The notes: generated by a model from the sequence alone, not told the origin. 64,000 nt of DNA from Chrysomallon squamiferum (GCA_012295275.1 CM022679.1:29675164-29739163), one strand, 5' to 3'. Shown: positions 1 through 9,823, numbered from the stretch's first letter. Made by a program: numbers and translations.

Positions 1-779
1 AATCAATTTATTTATATTTCTGAACAAATGCTGTACACATACATTTAATAAAAATGTACTACTTAATCATGTGATAAAACATTTTATTTATATTCTTGAA
101 CAATTAACTACAAATGAGAAAAGCAAATTAAACAAAAACTCACAATCCATCAGAAATAATTTCAACAAGTCTTTTGTCATCAAAACCAGGCTGAAAACAA
201 AATGAAAATAGAAATAAATAAAACATATTTTAAAAAATGTGTGGTCAAACAGAGGCTAAAATGGATTTGTGAGGTGAATAAATATACAGCTGGATAGCTT
301 CAAGCTGTTGTTGAATATTAACAATAACAAGTAATACAATAACAGAAATATCTCCACTGTAACAGTCTGAAATTACAAAGAACAACATTTATCTGTAACT
401 AAATAAGAATGAAAGATGCAAGTTCATGCATGAGTTTGCATAATTAATCTGCTGTGATAGAAATACATGAAATAAGATTTCTATATATATATATATATAT
501 TATATATATAAACACAATAACTGTGAAACAAAAACATTCCATATTAAAATTATAAACTGGAACAATAACAAACAGTAAACAGTTAAAACATAGCCATTAT
601 TAGGAAAGAGGAAAAAAAAAAAATTTTATATTGTTAATTCTGAACTGTGAAGAAAACAATTGTGATGCCATTTTTTAACAGGAAAAAATAAGATCCATGT
701 AACTGTCACCAATGTTACTTTTAAATAGGAAAGAAAATATAAATTCTGGAAATATTCTGAACGTAGCACCATATTTCTA
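1..779 (-). other. Downstream/3'UTR region of PDK1-like gene
   Basis: No coding potential was seen on either strand. Minus-strand AATAAA signals (TTTATT on the plus strand) lie at 83-88 and 7-12, about 1 kb past the stop, and either could be the polyadenylation signal. An (AT)n tract lies at 482-509. No PH-domain coding exon is visible here. Confidence 0.4.
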
Positions 780-1115
780 CAAAGCTTTAAACATAAACTA
801 CATTTTTGTGAGATTGGTGATTATTCTTAAACACAGACTGTTGTTCTAATAAATAATGTCACAGCGAATCCTATAAAGATTTAAACATAAACTAAATATC
901 TGTGTCATGTAAACAATGTCAGAGCTAATCCTATAAAGGTTTAAGTACAAATTACATGTCTGTGACATGTAAACAATGTCAGAGCTAATCCTATAAAGGT
1001 TTAAAGATAAACTAAATGTCTGTGACATGTAAACAATGTCAGAGCTGATTCTATAAAGATTTAAAGATAAACTAAATGTCTGTGACATGTAAATGATGTC
1101 AGAGCTGATCCTGGG
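780..1115. repeat. 60-bp minisatellite at the PDK1-like stop codon
   Basis: Units begin at AATGTCAGAGC and recur at 855, 915, 975, 1035 and 1095, a period of exactly 60, with a degraded part-copy from about 780. The last copy overlaps the final codons and the stop of the PDK1-like gene. On the minus strand the array stays open in a frame different from the kinase, as a 20-residue repeat around RISSDIVYMSQ. Confidence 0.9.
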
Positions 1116-1317
1116 CAGAGCTAGAGGAACTGACCCTTTCGTCGTGACCGCTCCACATTTCAGGGTTGTGGCTGGTTGCAGGGAGGTAGGGGAGTAGGGA
1201 GGGAGCTTTAGTTTTAACCAGGTTATCCCAGTCAATTCCCGTGAAGAACTCGTGTTTTTTCAACTCGGGGTAACCCCCCATTTCCACACACCCCAGTCGC
1301 TTCGTTGGATCTATCAC
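1099..1317 (-). CDS. PDPK1: PDK1-like last coding exon, ends before PH domain
   Basis: Encodes 72 residues starting VIDPTKRLGCVEMGGYPELK, then the AGC-kinase tail ending at SSSSSAQDQL and TGA. The polypyrimidine/AG acceptor CTCTCTCCTTTCAG is strong. The tail reaches the LxxYLPA and Ser-rich linker that in human PDK1 precedes the PH domain, then stops. A possible internal donor (AAAGG before GTCAGT, about position 1134) could skip the stop and splice to PH exons outside the window; its +3 C makes it only a weak candidate. Confidence 0.93.
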   Translation of the reverse strand: MIDPTKRLGCVEMGGYPELKKHEFFTGIDWDNLVKTKAPSLLPYLPATSHNPEMWSGHDERVSSSSSAQDQL

Positions 1318-1699
1318 CTGAAAGGAGAGAGAGAGAGGGTTAAATGAACATAGTGTGTGTGTCTGTGTGTGTGACTGTATGTTTATACATGTGTACACAC
1401 ACACATGATATAAATGAATATATTTTATTTAAAAACTACAGTCAACACATTTTTAGTCTGTTTTAAACATGGTTTAAGACAGAGAGCTGGGAGATAAAAT
1501 CTACTTCAAATTTCAGGAGTAGCAGCAAGATATTTTATAATAAATTCTACCTACAGAGAGAACATATAACAAAGTATAACAGAATATAACAAAGTGTAAC
1601 TTAGTGTAACTAAGTATACCTAATTATAACAAAGTATAGAAAAGTATAAAGAAGTATAACAAAGTTTATACATAAACAAACATTAAAGTTTCTACTCAC

Positions 1700-1796
1700 A
1701 AGAAGTTTTTCAACCAAGTCCTTAGCTGTGGTGTTAAAACCTTCTGGAAACTCGTAATCCAGTTTAGTAATTTTTTGAAAGATCTGGTATTCGTGG
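1700..1796 (-). CDS. PDPK1: PDK1-like exon 9 (alpha-G)
   Basis: Encodes HEYQIFQKITKLDYEFPEGF and then NTTAKDLVEKLL. It matches the NEYLIFQKI...DFPE...KARDLVEKLL region of PDK1. Acceptor TTATTTTACAG, donor GTGAGT, phase 0 end. Confidence 0.97.
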
Positions 1797-2075
1797 CTGT
1801 AAAATAAAACAAATACAAAACTGATGCCCTGGAAAGAATACGCCACTTACAAATACACAGAACAGAATGGAATGTTATTGTGTACATGTACACACATACA
1901 GACACAAATACACCACACAAACACATACACCCACTGTCAGCTGAAAATAATGACCAGTTGGTTGGAACAGCATAATCAGTCTGTCTGTGTGTGTGGTGTG
2001 TGTCTGTGCTCACTCTTGTATATACACACAAACATGTACAAAACTAGTGATGAGTTGTTAATAGAAGAGACTTAC

Positions 2076-2144
2076 CCTCCTCTGAACGGTGGTAGTCCAG
2101 ACAAGAACTGGTATATAATACAGCCAAACGCCCACAGATCAGAA
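2076..2144 (-). CDS. PDPK1: PDK1-like exon 8 (alpha-F)
   Basis: Encodes [20 protein letters not shown] and RG, with split Ser and Gly codons. This is the SSDLWA-GCIIYQ block around the alpha-F helix, highly characteristic of PDK1. Acceptor GTGTTACAG, donor GTAAGT. Confidence 0.97.
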
Positions 2145-2393
2145 CTGTAACACAAAAACACAGCACAACAGTGAGTACAAGTGACAAAAAATTCTATTAT
2201 TTTACTGTATATTTTCACACATAGAAAATTTTATTTTAACTCCTACAGTAGTGAAATTGTTTTAACTGTATTAAAAATATCTTCACAATATAACAACACA
2301 ATTTTGTTAATGATAATATGGACTATGTCAAGTGTGTATTTTCAAAACAAGACATGCTTATTAAAGAAGTCTGGTAAATAAATATACACATAC

Positions 2394-2490
2394 CTGTAAC
2401 AGGTAGTTTTACTCGTTAGAACTTCAGGTGACACATACTGAGCTGTCCCTACAAATGAATTTCGTCTGCCTGTGTTTGATGTGGCACCTT
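2394..2490 (-). CDS. PDPK1: PDK1-like exon 7 (activation loop)
   Basis: Encodes GATSNTGRRNSFVGTAQYVS and then PEVLTSKTTCY, with split codons at both ends. Ser182 in NSFVGTAQYVSPE is equivalent to the autophosphorylated Ser241 of human PDK1. The RRNS context replaces the human ARANS but keeps the Asn-Ser. Acceptor TGTTACAG, donor GTATGT. Confidence 0.96.
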
Positions 2491-2499
2491 CTGTAACAG

Positions 2500-3000
2500 A
2501 AATATATTTTTTAGTCTATTTACAGCTGTAGATTATTTTTATTTAACAATGTGTAAAATTTTCTGATATACTGATAAACATTTTTAATATACCTCTGTAA
2601 GAGAAAAACATTTTTTAATCTATTTACATCTGTACTTTATTTTTATCTAACAATATGCAACATTTTCTGATATACTGATAAATATTTTTAATATATTGAT
2701 GAACAGATAAATAGTTTTAATATATTCAGTACCATACAGTATTTTATATTTACCAATATTTAAAATATACTGATAATCAGAGAAATATATGCTAATATAT
2801 TCATTACTGTACATAAGTTTTATTTATCAATATGCAAACTTTTTTTGATATATGGATAAATATTTTTAATATTTTGATAAAAAGATAAAAAAAAAAAAAA
2901 TAATAATATATTCAGTATCTTGCTGTAATTTTAGTTTATTAATATTCAAACCATGCTGGTAAACACAAATAAATATGAAATTCAGAAAAACTGATTTAAT
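2500..3000. repeat. Degenerate AT-rich tandem repeat in intron
   Basis: Successive blocks of about 100-115 bp repeat the order TTTTTAGTCTATTTACA, TTTTTATTTAACAATATG, TTTTCTGATATACTGATAAA, drifting to simple AT sequence near 2900. It lies in the intron between exons 6 and 7 of the PDK1-like gene. Confidence 0.65.
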
Positions 3001-3084
3001 AAAAATAATTTAAATATAAAACATTTTTTTCTTTTGTATGTTTTGTCTTTGTTAAATATTTTCTTTATAACCAAGTGATTAACA

Positions 3085-3086
<2 letters not shown>

Positions 3087-3148
<62 letters not shown>
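3087..3148. repeat. (TG)n microsatellite
   Basis: About 31 perfect TG units lie in the intron just beside exon 6 of the PDK1-like gene. On the transcribed strand this is a CA repeat right after the donor site. Confidence 0.95.
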
Positions 3149-3149
<1 letters not shown>

Positions 3150-3161
3150 TTAAATAATTAC

Positions 3162-3253
3162 CTGAATCTTGTTTAAGGATCTTGGCTGAGCCAAAGTCTG
3201 TAATCTGAATGTGCATATCATCATTTAGCAAAATGTTTTCTGGCTTCAGATCT
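3162..3253 (-). CDS. PDPK1: PDK1-like exon 6 (catalytic loop, DFG)
   Basis: Encodes DLKPENILLNDDMHIQITDF and then GSAKILKQDS. It completes the HRD motif (Asp141 as base, Asn146) and carries DFG with the preceding Thr typical of PDK1. Acceptor TTTTACAG, donor GTAATT. A long (TG)n tract begins 14 bases downstream of the exon in the genomic plus orientation, inside the intron. Confidence 0.96.
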
Positions 3254-3307
3254 CTGTAAAACAAACAAATAAAATTATATTTGTAGTGTCTCACTTTCTC
3301 TAAGTAA

Positions 3308-3520
3308 AAAAATATTATAATAATAATAATAATAATAAAATTATAATAAAAATAATAATAAAAAATAATAATAATAAATCCATTACAATAAAAAAAATAA
3401 ATAAATGAATAAAAATAATAACAACAAAAAAGCATAATAAAAAAATAATAAATCCATTAAATAATAAAAAACAAAAAAAAATGAATAATAATAATAATAA
3501 TAAAAACAAAATTATAATAA
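3308..3520. repeat. Imperfect (AAT)n tract
   Basis: About 210 bp of interrupted AAT/AATAAA repeats in the intron between exons 5 and 6 of the PDK1-like gene. The long Leu/Ile/Phe reading frames across it are low-complexity artefacts. Confidence 0.9.
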
Positions 3521-3679
3521 AAAAAAGTAATAAAAGTAACAAGACAATAAATTTCTCAGTGGTTTGTGATTAAAAAAATAATAATAATAGATGATAAACA
3601 AAATAATGACAAAGTGAAGAAAATGAACAAGACAGATACATTTCTCAGTGGTTTGTGTTTTGAGATGTAAATTACTCAC

Positions 3680-3758
3680 CTGTGGATGATGCCCAGCCCA
3701 TGCAGGTATTCCAAAGCCACGACAATCTCACCTAATTTTACAGCTCTCAACTCAAAGT
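3680..3758 (-). CDS. PDPK1: PDK1-like exon 5 (alpha-E, HR of HRD); shortened start
   Basis: Encodes FELRAVKLGEIVVALEYLHG and then LGIIH plus AG of the next Arg. The donor is GTGAGT. The acceptor is ATACCAG, with a poor pyrimidine tract. LGEIVVALEYLHGLGIIHR is a good match to the alpha-E helix and catalytic-loop start of PDK1. The residues that should come before it (the hinge, with the Ser-Tyr-Ala and Gly-Glu-Leu-Leu positions of PDK1) are not encoded here or in the intron upstream. The start of this exon is copied in the tandem repeat that follows. Confidence 0.85.
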
Positions 3759-4030
3759 CTGGTATCATTAATGTCAAAGGAACAATACAGTTTGTTTATT
3801 TATTTGTAAACAACTCCCCCCTCCTAGCGTAGCTCAACACAAAGTCTGGTGTCATTAAAGATCACAGCAACAATACATAGAAACTGTTTATTTATTTGTA
3901 AACAAGCGATTTATCCTAGTTTTACAACTCAACTCAAAGTCTGGTGTCATTAAAGATCACAGCAACAATACATAGAAACTGTTTATTTATTTGTAAACAA
4001 GCGATTTATCCTAGTTTTACAACTCAACAG
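3741..4030. repeat. ~95-bp tandem duplication copying an exon start and acceptor
   Basis: The string CAAAGTCTGG recurs at 3753 (inside exon 5), 3840 and 3935. Each copy is followed by GT(A/G)TCATTAA, CAACAATACA, a TTTATTTATTTGTAAACAA block, and TTTTACA..CTCAA. Read on the minus strand, each unit holds the acceptor CAG and the first roughly 10-25 bases of exon 5. The copies are about 87 and 95 bp apart, with a third partial end near 4030. This lies where the missing hinge code should be. Confidence 0.9.
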
Positions 4031-4400
4031 TCCAGTATCTGTCATACAATTTTTTTTTTTTTTTTAAAAGAGTTTAAAAACAAAATAATAATAATTAAAA
4101 AAAATAATAATAAAGTTAAAATATAAATAAATTAAAATGTTTAAATTTTTTTAAAAATAAAGAAAGGCAGAAATATTAAAACTTACAAATTAAAGGAAAA
4201 TAAACAAATAAATAAATAAATATTACTTTTGTGAAAAAATCAAATGCCCTGAATATTCATCATTTTTTTGTTTTTGTTTAAATAAACATTTACAACAGGG
4301 CTACCACAGTGAAAACAAGAATCTCTTAAACAGACCAGTGATTATAAAAACACACTAATATTCTAATATTTTCTGTTAACAATGCTGTTGCCAAGGATAC

Positions 4401-4538
4401 AGAGTCTGTCGGCGTCCTGAAAGGTGCAGTACAGCTGAATGAAGAATGGGTGATTTATTTTTGTCAGCACTTCTTTTTCACGCATCACATATTCATTCTT
4501 CTTCTCTCTCATGATGTGTTTCTTCTCCAGTACTTTTA
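4401..4538 (-). CDS. PDPK1: PDK1-like exon 4 (catalytic Lys, alpha-C)
   Basis: Encodes residues 69-113 with [18 protein letters not shown], then [18 protein letters not shown]. Lys69 is the ATP-anchoring lysine and Glu88, 19 residues later, matches the alpha-C glutamate at the same spacing as in human PDK1. I end the exon at CTCT before GTATCC because this gives phase 1 and restores the conserved LYF with the next exon (T+AC). That donor is weak; open reading continues 14 more codons to a TAG if it is not used. Confidence 0.88.
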
Positions 4539-4738
4539 CTGTGTTTGTTTGGAATGGGATAAAAAAGAAAGAAATACAATCCATGTAAAGTATTTGTTAA
4601 ATACAGTTATAAAATTTTCTTTTGTTGCTTACAAACTGATAGTGATAGGTAGACTAAAATTAGTGAAATTTCTTTCTGTTCATTTGTTTGTGTGTTTGTT
4701 TGTGTAAAACATAAATGTATTATAAACAAAGACGTTAC

Positions 4739-4781
4739 CAGCTACTTCTCTGTTTGTGCCCACTTCTTTTGCAAGATATAC
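4739..4781 (-). CDS. PDPK1: PDK1-like exon 3 (beta2-beta3)
   Basis: A 43-nt exon encoding VYLAKEVGTNREVA plus one base of the next codon. The acceptor is ATTTTCAG and the donor GTAACG, which is weaker than its neighbours. The phase-1 end joins exon 4 to give AVKVLEKK, which contains the catalytic lysine. The match to the PDK1 beta2-beta3 region is clear despite the short length. Confidence 0.9.
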
Positions 4782-5069
4782 CTGAAAATTAAAATAAATA
4801 AATAAATTAGAAAAATATAAAAAGGATAAATAAAAATAACTATTTTTTTTTTTTTCAAATTATAGATTACTATGTAACTGACTTAAACACACTATTTTTT
4901 AAAAGCATTACAAAGTTTAATATTATATATGTGTGTATATTTATAAAACTTTGTGATACTTTTAAAATATAGTAATCCTTCAGTAACAAAAGTATTTCTT
5001 TAAAATAGAGCAACTCGTCAATAACAACAATAATAATATTCCTTAAAAGAAAATTTTCATAATACATAC

Positions 5070-5195
5070 TGTAGAATATGAACCCTCTCCAATAATTTTT
5101 CCAAAGATGAAGTCATTTGGAGTTTTCTTTGCCAGACGTTTTTCTGATGTTGTAATTGTGTCAGAACTGCTGATAGGTCTGGTTTTAGCCTCAGA
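5070..5195 (-). CDS. PDPK1: PDK1-like exon 2 (N-lobe, glycine loop)
   Basis: Encodes 42 residues (12-53), phase 0 at both ends, between the acceptor TTTTTCTAG and the donor GTATGT. It carries a Ser/Thr-rich linker, then the PDK1-like block KTPNDFIFGKIIGEGSYST. The last residues form the glycine-rich ATP loop, which finishes as STVY in the next exon, as in known PDK1 proteins. Confidence 0.95.
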
Positions 5196-6770
5196 CTAGA
5201 AAAATAAACACGTTAAAAATTTATATTTTCCTGAAAACAAAAACTAAAAGCAACAGTGATATCCATAATAATATTATTAATAATATTTACATAAAGTGAT
5301 TCATGTTGGTGTGTTTTGTACTAATGAATCCGTAATTATAAATATGTACATGTGTTAATGCTTCAGCCATGTTTGAGTTTGTACACAATGTAAAAATCTT
5401 CCTTATCCGATTATGGCAAATTTTATTATATTAAAGAAATATGCATTTGCAATAGTTTGTACCACACTGAAACAGAACGAACCAAGACTTAAATCTGCTA
5501 TTTACAATTATCACAGTCAATAATTTCATAAATGATTTAAAGAATGTTTATAATATTCAGTTACAGACTGTAGACTTTATTATCTGCGCTCCAAAGCTAA
5601 AATTAAATATCTGTTCAGAATTAATTATTCAAGTATAAAATGAGCCATTATTAAAGAAACAGTGCACTTCGTATATTAAAATATAGAAAAAGATATGTGA
5701 AAACTTCACAGCACATAAACAATGTTTATAAGTCTGATTACCGTGACATTATGTTGTGAAAGAAGACACAGCTATAGCAATAAAGTAGGAAAAATGATAT
5801 CAATATTCACAGCGGCAAAGTCAACAGAATGAATGATAAAATATTCAGAAGCAAATCTTTAAGCTTAATGCGTAATAATTTCCATGTCATGAATAAATGA
5901 TTAAGATTTTTACATATGATTGCATACAGTTAGAGAGGGAATAGAAAATGGGGGATGTCTGTCTTGCCTAGGCAATCTCACCACATGGATGAAATCGTTC
6001 TACATTTTTTTGTTTAAAATCATTATATTATTAACCTTATTATCATTCATGTTATTTATATTTTATTTAAATATTAGAAAAAAAATTAAATTAAAATAAT
6101 AATAATAATAATAATAATAATCATAATCTTATAAATTATATATAACTTTGTAAGATTTTCATCTTTCATCAACTTTATAACGACCATCGCCCTGTTATTA
6201 ACTGTTCTTACTGGCAGTGTCAAGTGAAAATCAATCAATCAATTAAAATAATCAGTTATGATCAAAAGCAGGTAACTCTAAATGTTAATATAAATACTGA
6301 ACAGGATTAGGCGTGATTAATAATCTTGAAGGTTGATTGTTTTTTTTTTTTGTGAGTTCCAACGTCTTCTTTATCATATAAATATACAGAAACGAACGAA
6401 TTACAAAAATATATCCATGAGGTATATGGCCACTCTTAAGGGGAAAGTGTTACTGAAAGAATACCCATTTCCAATGTCTGACATGTTGTGGTCCCATCTG
6501 AAAAGACACCAAATTTTTTTTGCATTATGAATTTAATAAAAAGAGCATAATGAATACATATGAATATAAAGAGTATTACACTGTTGATGAGCTTGGAATA
6601 AGTATTCATTTATAATTGATAAATAGTTAACTATTCACATTTATTCCAGAAATGGGGCAGTGGTGGATTTCCTTGAAAGATAGTTTAGAGTACTTTGTCA
6701 GTACTTTGTTTCATTTTACTCTATAATAAACATAATAATAATTAAAATTAAAAAAAAAAAAACAAAATAC
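5196..6770 (-). other. Intron 1 of PDK1-like gene
   Basis: Non-coding AT-rich sequence. It contains an (AAT)n tract at 6097-6121. No second gene or recognisable mobile element was seen. Confidence 0.6.
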
Positions 6771-6803
6771 CTGGTTCTCAACAACATCATTAGAAATTTC
6801 CAT
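6771..6803 (-). CDS. PDPK1: PDK1-like exon 1 (start codon)
   Basis: Encodes MEISNDVVENQ and ends at CAG followed by the donor GTATTT, in phase 0. An in-frame TAA lies two codons upstream of the ATG, so this is the first possible start in this exon. The phase matches the next exon exactly. The residues are not conserved enough to prove the start independently; the support is the ATG, donor and frame. The Kozak context is moderate (C at -3, G at +4). Confidence 0.7.
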
Positions 6804-7980
6804 CAGTTATTCCCAGATCACTACAGTTATAACAAGTCCACTGGAATGGTTCCTGTAATTGCACAAACCCTCTGTAGATCTGACTGGTCATGTCACTGAT
6901 GTTTGTCCTAGTTTGCCACAATGACCAACTGTCACACTACCATACCTCATGATGCAGACTGACATCATGATTTCAAACAAGACACTTATTAACAGTCATT
7001 TCTTAAATAAAGTTTACCAGAAATCAAATGTGTACAACTGAAGTATGTATGTATTTGCATGATGTCTGCCTATCTGACAAAAATGTTTTATACAAAATGC
7101 ATCATTTGATGCTAATGATAAAATCTTGAGATTAATCATCACGTATAATCCAATTTGTGTATCAACAAACAATGCAACATTTAGTCTTACCGACTTTTGA
7201 TCATAACTGTGGTTTCAGCTGTCATTTAATTCAAGCAGGTTAAATGATTTTCAGTTGACAATACCAGTACCAATGGACGAATGGTTATTTAACACTAGTT
7301 GTAATATAGAAACCATATTTGATGTTATTATTTAAAGCAAACCTTTTTCCTCTGATTTAAAAAAAGGTAATAATAATTTTTATATTGAGGTGTTTTAATG
7401 ATGTAATAATTATGAATCCTAAACTTAACTTGAAAATAATATTACTTAACGTTTTTGTGCCCCACCCTTACCCGGTACTCAGTACTGTGATAAACAAACA
7501 CACCGCTGCTAGTAATTAGTAAATTATTATATCTAATTAACAGAATATTTTTGTATAAAGTATCTAAAAATAAACATAAATTCTCAGTAAAAGTGTTCCT
7601 GATTTAGCGAAACGGAAAACCTATGTGTGCAAACTAATGCCGAAATCAAGCCGACATTTCAGATTTCTAATTTCGGAATAATCATTCCTGTAAATTATGT
7701 AGTTTTCAATACATTATTAAACATTAGAATATATTAAAATATTTCCGATATGCGTTTGAACAATTTACCATATTTGTTGTGTCAATCTTAGTCTAATTAC
7801 AACGAACAATTAAATATTTTTAACTGATCATCTACTAGCATCTTCCACAGGTGCGAAGAGCACCGAAATACAGTGCGCATGGCCGACAAACCGAGTAACT
7901 TCCTTTAGACAAAATAAAGGATGCATCAAACGAAACCGGTTCTAGTGTAAATAATGTAATCCGATCCGCGCTTAACACCC

Positions 7981-8022
<42 letters not shown>

Positions 8023-8412
8023 CATCATCATCATCATAAAGTTAATATATTTTATCAATAAAAGGAGGGTTGATTTATTTAATTGGTTAGTTAGTTAGTT
8101 ATTCATTACTCAATTTACTGTTAATAAATTATTACTTTATGAATTCGCAGCAGACAGCTGAAAGGGAGAAGAATTTCCACGTAACAGTTGTGTACTGTTT
8201 TTTTTGTGTTGTTCTTGTTGTTTTGTTTCCCCCCACTAAATCAGTATTCTTTTTCTGTTTTCTGTATTAACAGTTAGTCTTTAGCTGTAGCTATTCTAAT
8301 ATTTATAAAATAACAACTATAAAATGCTTTTCTCTTTTTATCGCTTTTATTATTTAAATTATATTCGCATTTTAGCCGAAACCAATACTCAAGGGGTTGT
8401 GTTACTTTAGAA
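6804..8412. other. 5' flank of PDK1-like gene, mostly non-coding
   Basis: Holds the 5' leader and promoter of the minus-strand kinase gene. The only relatively CpG-rich patch is about 7845-7975 (GTGCGAAGAGCACCG, GTGCGCATGGCCGAC, GATCCGCGC), a candidate transcription start region; no leader exon could be fixed. An (AAT)n(CAT)n microsatellite lies at 7980-8037. Confidence 0.45.
7980..8037. repeat. (AAT)n(CAT)n microsatellite
   Basis: Compound trinucleotide repeat of about 58 bp, between the CpG-containing patch and the CRE of the putative divergent promoter. Confidence 0.95.
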
Positions 8413-8420
8413 TGACGTCA
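8413..8420. promoter_or_regulatory. Consensus CRE (CREB/ATF site)
   Basis: Perfect palindrome TGACGTCA, 27 bp upstream of a plus-strand ATG at 8447 in a locally GC-richer stretch with CATCCGGGAA and, further on, TTTCCGGA (ETS-like). CREs close to transcription starts are common in animal promoters. With the PDK1-like gene on the other strand, this could be part of a divergent promoter. Confidence 0.5.
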
Positions 8421-8446
8421 CGCACCTGCACATCCGGGAATCTTCA

Positions 8447-8510
8447 ATGGCTGTGTCTGCCAGTAGGCGAAACACTGGGGAAACTGATGTGATTTCCGGA
8501 TTTCACAAAG
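8447..8510 (+). other. Possible first exon of a plus-strand transcript
   Basis: ATG followed by MAVSASRRNTGETDVISGFH and a donor-like AAAG/GTTTGT at 8511. If spliced to the candidate exon at 9700, the frame closes after six more codons, so it would be a short upstream reading frame of about 27 codons or a leader exon rather than the protein start. Without splicing, the frame runs to 8671 (74 codons). The protein is not recognised. Evidence is the promoter-like context and one donor. Confidence 0.3.
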
Positions 8511-9372
8511 GTTTGTCTTTGTGTTCTCTGACATGGTCCCAGTTTGTTAATCCGCTTTTAGAAACTATTCTACACAGGTCAACTAGTGGTATACAGGCAT
8601 TTATTATTTTATTTATTATTGCACCCAGGAAGAACTTTAAGATTGATAGGTGGAAAATAATAAGGAAATGATATAATATATCATATGTCTATACTGCTAC
8701 AGTCTTAATTTCTAGTATACAACACTGCATGTTATCACGAAGCTGGCTTCTAAATAATGGCATCATTTATACTGTTGTTTTGCCGAATGTTTACACATTA
8801 TGTTAAGTTAATAAAGTCTTAAATGATAGAAAACAACATTCACATTGTGCTTTATCATTAGCAATACCAGACAAGAAGAAGAAGAAAAAACAAAACGAAA
8901 AGTACTCGTAGCTAATTTTGAAACAAACAAACAAATAAAATAAATACAAAAGCTACAAACTACTTTACAAAATGCTAATGACAGAATTGTTTTTATCACT
9001 GGTTTGATTAAAGTTAGTTGTGACATGGTTATTTACCTTGTTTTCATGACTCAGATATGGAAATGTGGTTTAAATTTATGGTAAAGCATGAATTAACACT
9101 CAAGAATCAATGTTTTTATGTCAAATAATTAAATAGTTGTTTATGCACATTTTCTGTACATACATTTCAACCAATGGACATTGACTGATATTACCATGCA
9201 GAACATGGTAACAGCATATACATATTATATACCATTTTATAAATATTCAATGATTAGAACAGATTTATGCAAAAAGTAATATAATGTGTAACTGCCATGA
9301 CTATCATGTTACAAGTTATTTAATTATGAATAAATAGCAGTATGATACGTCACTATTTTAGTGTGGGTTATT

Positions 9373-9416
<44 letters not shown>

Positions 9417-9699
9417 GTATTTGAATGAAGCATAATTTATAATTTTAATTTTTAATACTTCATTTTTTTCCAAATACTTTTTAAAAAAAGAAGAAGAAAA
9501 AAAGAAATGCCAAGTGCCTTATGCAACTAACATTTTTATCTGATCACACAAATTGCCAATACTAAACAGTGATAGATTACTATGTTAATATTTTAATTAG
9601 CTTCATGACTATTTTCTTTATGTTGGTTTTTGAGTATATGTTACTTACATATGAATTTAAAAAATACATATATCGTTGACTTCAATGTTTTCGTTTCAG
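8511..9699. other. AT-rich spacer, no gene seen
   Basis: Contains a (CA)n(TA)n microsatellite at 9376-9416. No convincing exon or mobile element was seen. It would be an intron if the 8447 and 9700 candidates are joined. Confidence 0.5.
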
Positions 9700-9759
9700 G
9701 CATTTCAAACCATCTATAAACCAGCTATTGGATAAAGATGTTTACTATAAAAGTCTGAG
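9700..9759 (+). CDS. Candidate exon, unknown protein
   Basis: Bounded by TTTCGTTTCAG and GTAAGA, both good splice signals. Only one of the three frames is open (starting at the third codon base): HFKPSINQLLDKDVYYKSL, ending in phase 2. The frame joins the next candidate exon. The residues look protein-like but I do not recognise the family. It could also be non-coding leader or chance. Confidence 0.33.
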
Positions 9760-9801
9760 GTAAGATTTTTTATGTATTTTTTATTTATTTATATATATAT
9801 G

Positions 9802-9823
9802 CAGTGGACTCTGTCAAAATCGG
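9802..9823 (+). repeat. Left terminal inverted repeat of Tigger-like element
   Basis: Starts CAGTGGACTCTGTC after a TA-rich run; pairs with 10981-11000. Confidence 0.8.

Larger units (their letters stand above)
1099..6803 (-). other. PDPK1: PDK1-like kinase gene, 10 coding exons
   Basis: The gene span runs from the ATG at 6803-6801 to the TGA at 1101-1099. Ten exons join with matching phases and sum to 993 nt, predicting 330 residues. In order: a short N-terminus, a glycine loop (GEGSYST, residues 47-53), catalytic Lys69, alpha-C Glu88, HRD at 139-141, DFG at 159-161, an activation-loop Ser182 in NSFVGTAQYVSPE, and the AGC-kinase C-lobe. Known family role: PDK1 phosphorylates the activation loop of AKT, S6K, SGK and PKC at the plasma membrane and in the cytosol. 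Compared with human PDK1, the Lys-to-HRD-Asp distance is 72 instead of 94 residues, so 22 hinge/alpha-D residues are missing. No PH domain follows. It may be a divergent paralog, a damaged gene, or a locus with a missed small exon. Family assignment is near certain; an intact function is not. Confidence 0.93.

Noticed and set aside
4180-4260. Search for the missing PDK1 hinge exon before the donor-like GTAAGT at 4186
   Set aside because: The minus-strand sequence upstream of it is AAT/TTTA-rich with stops and has no hinge-like residues.
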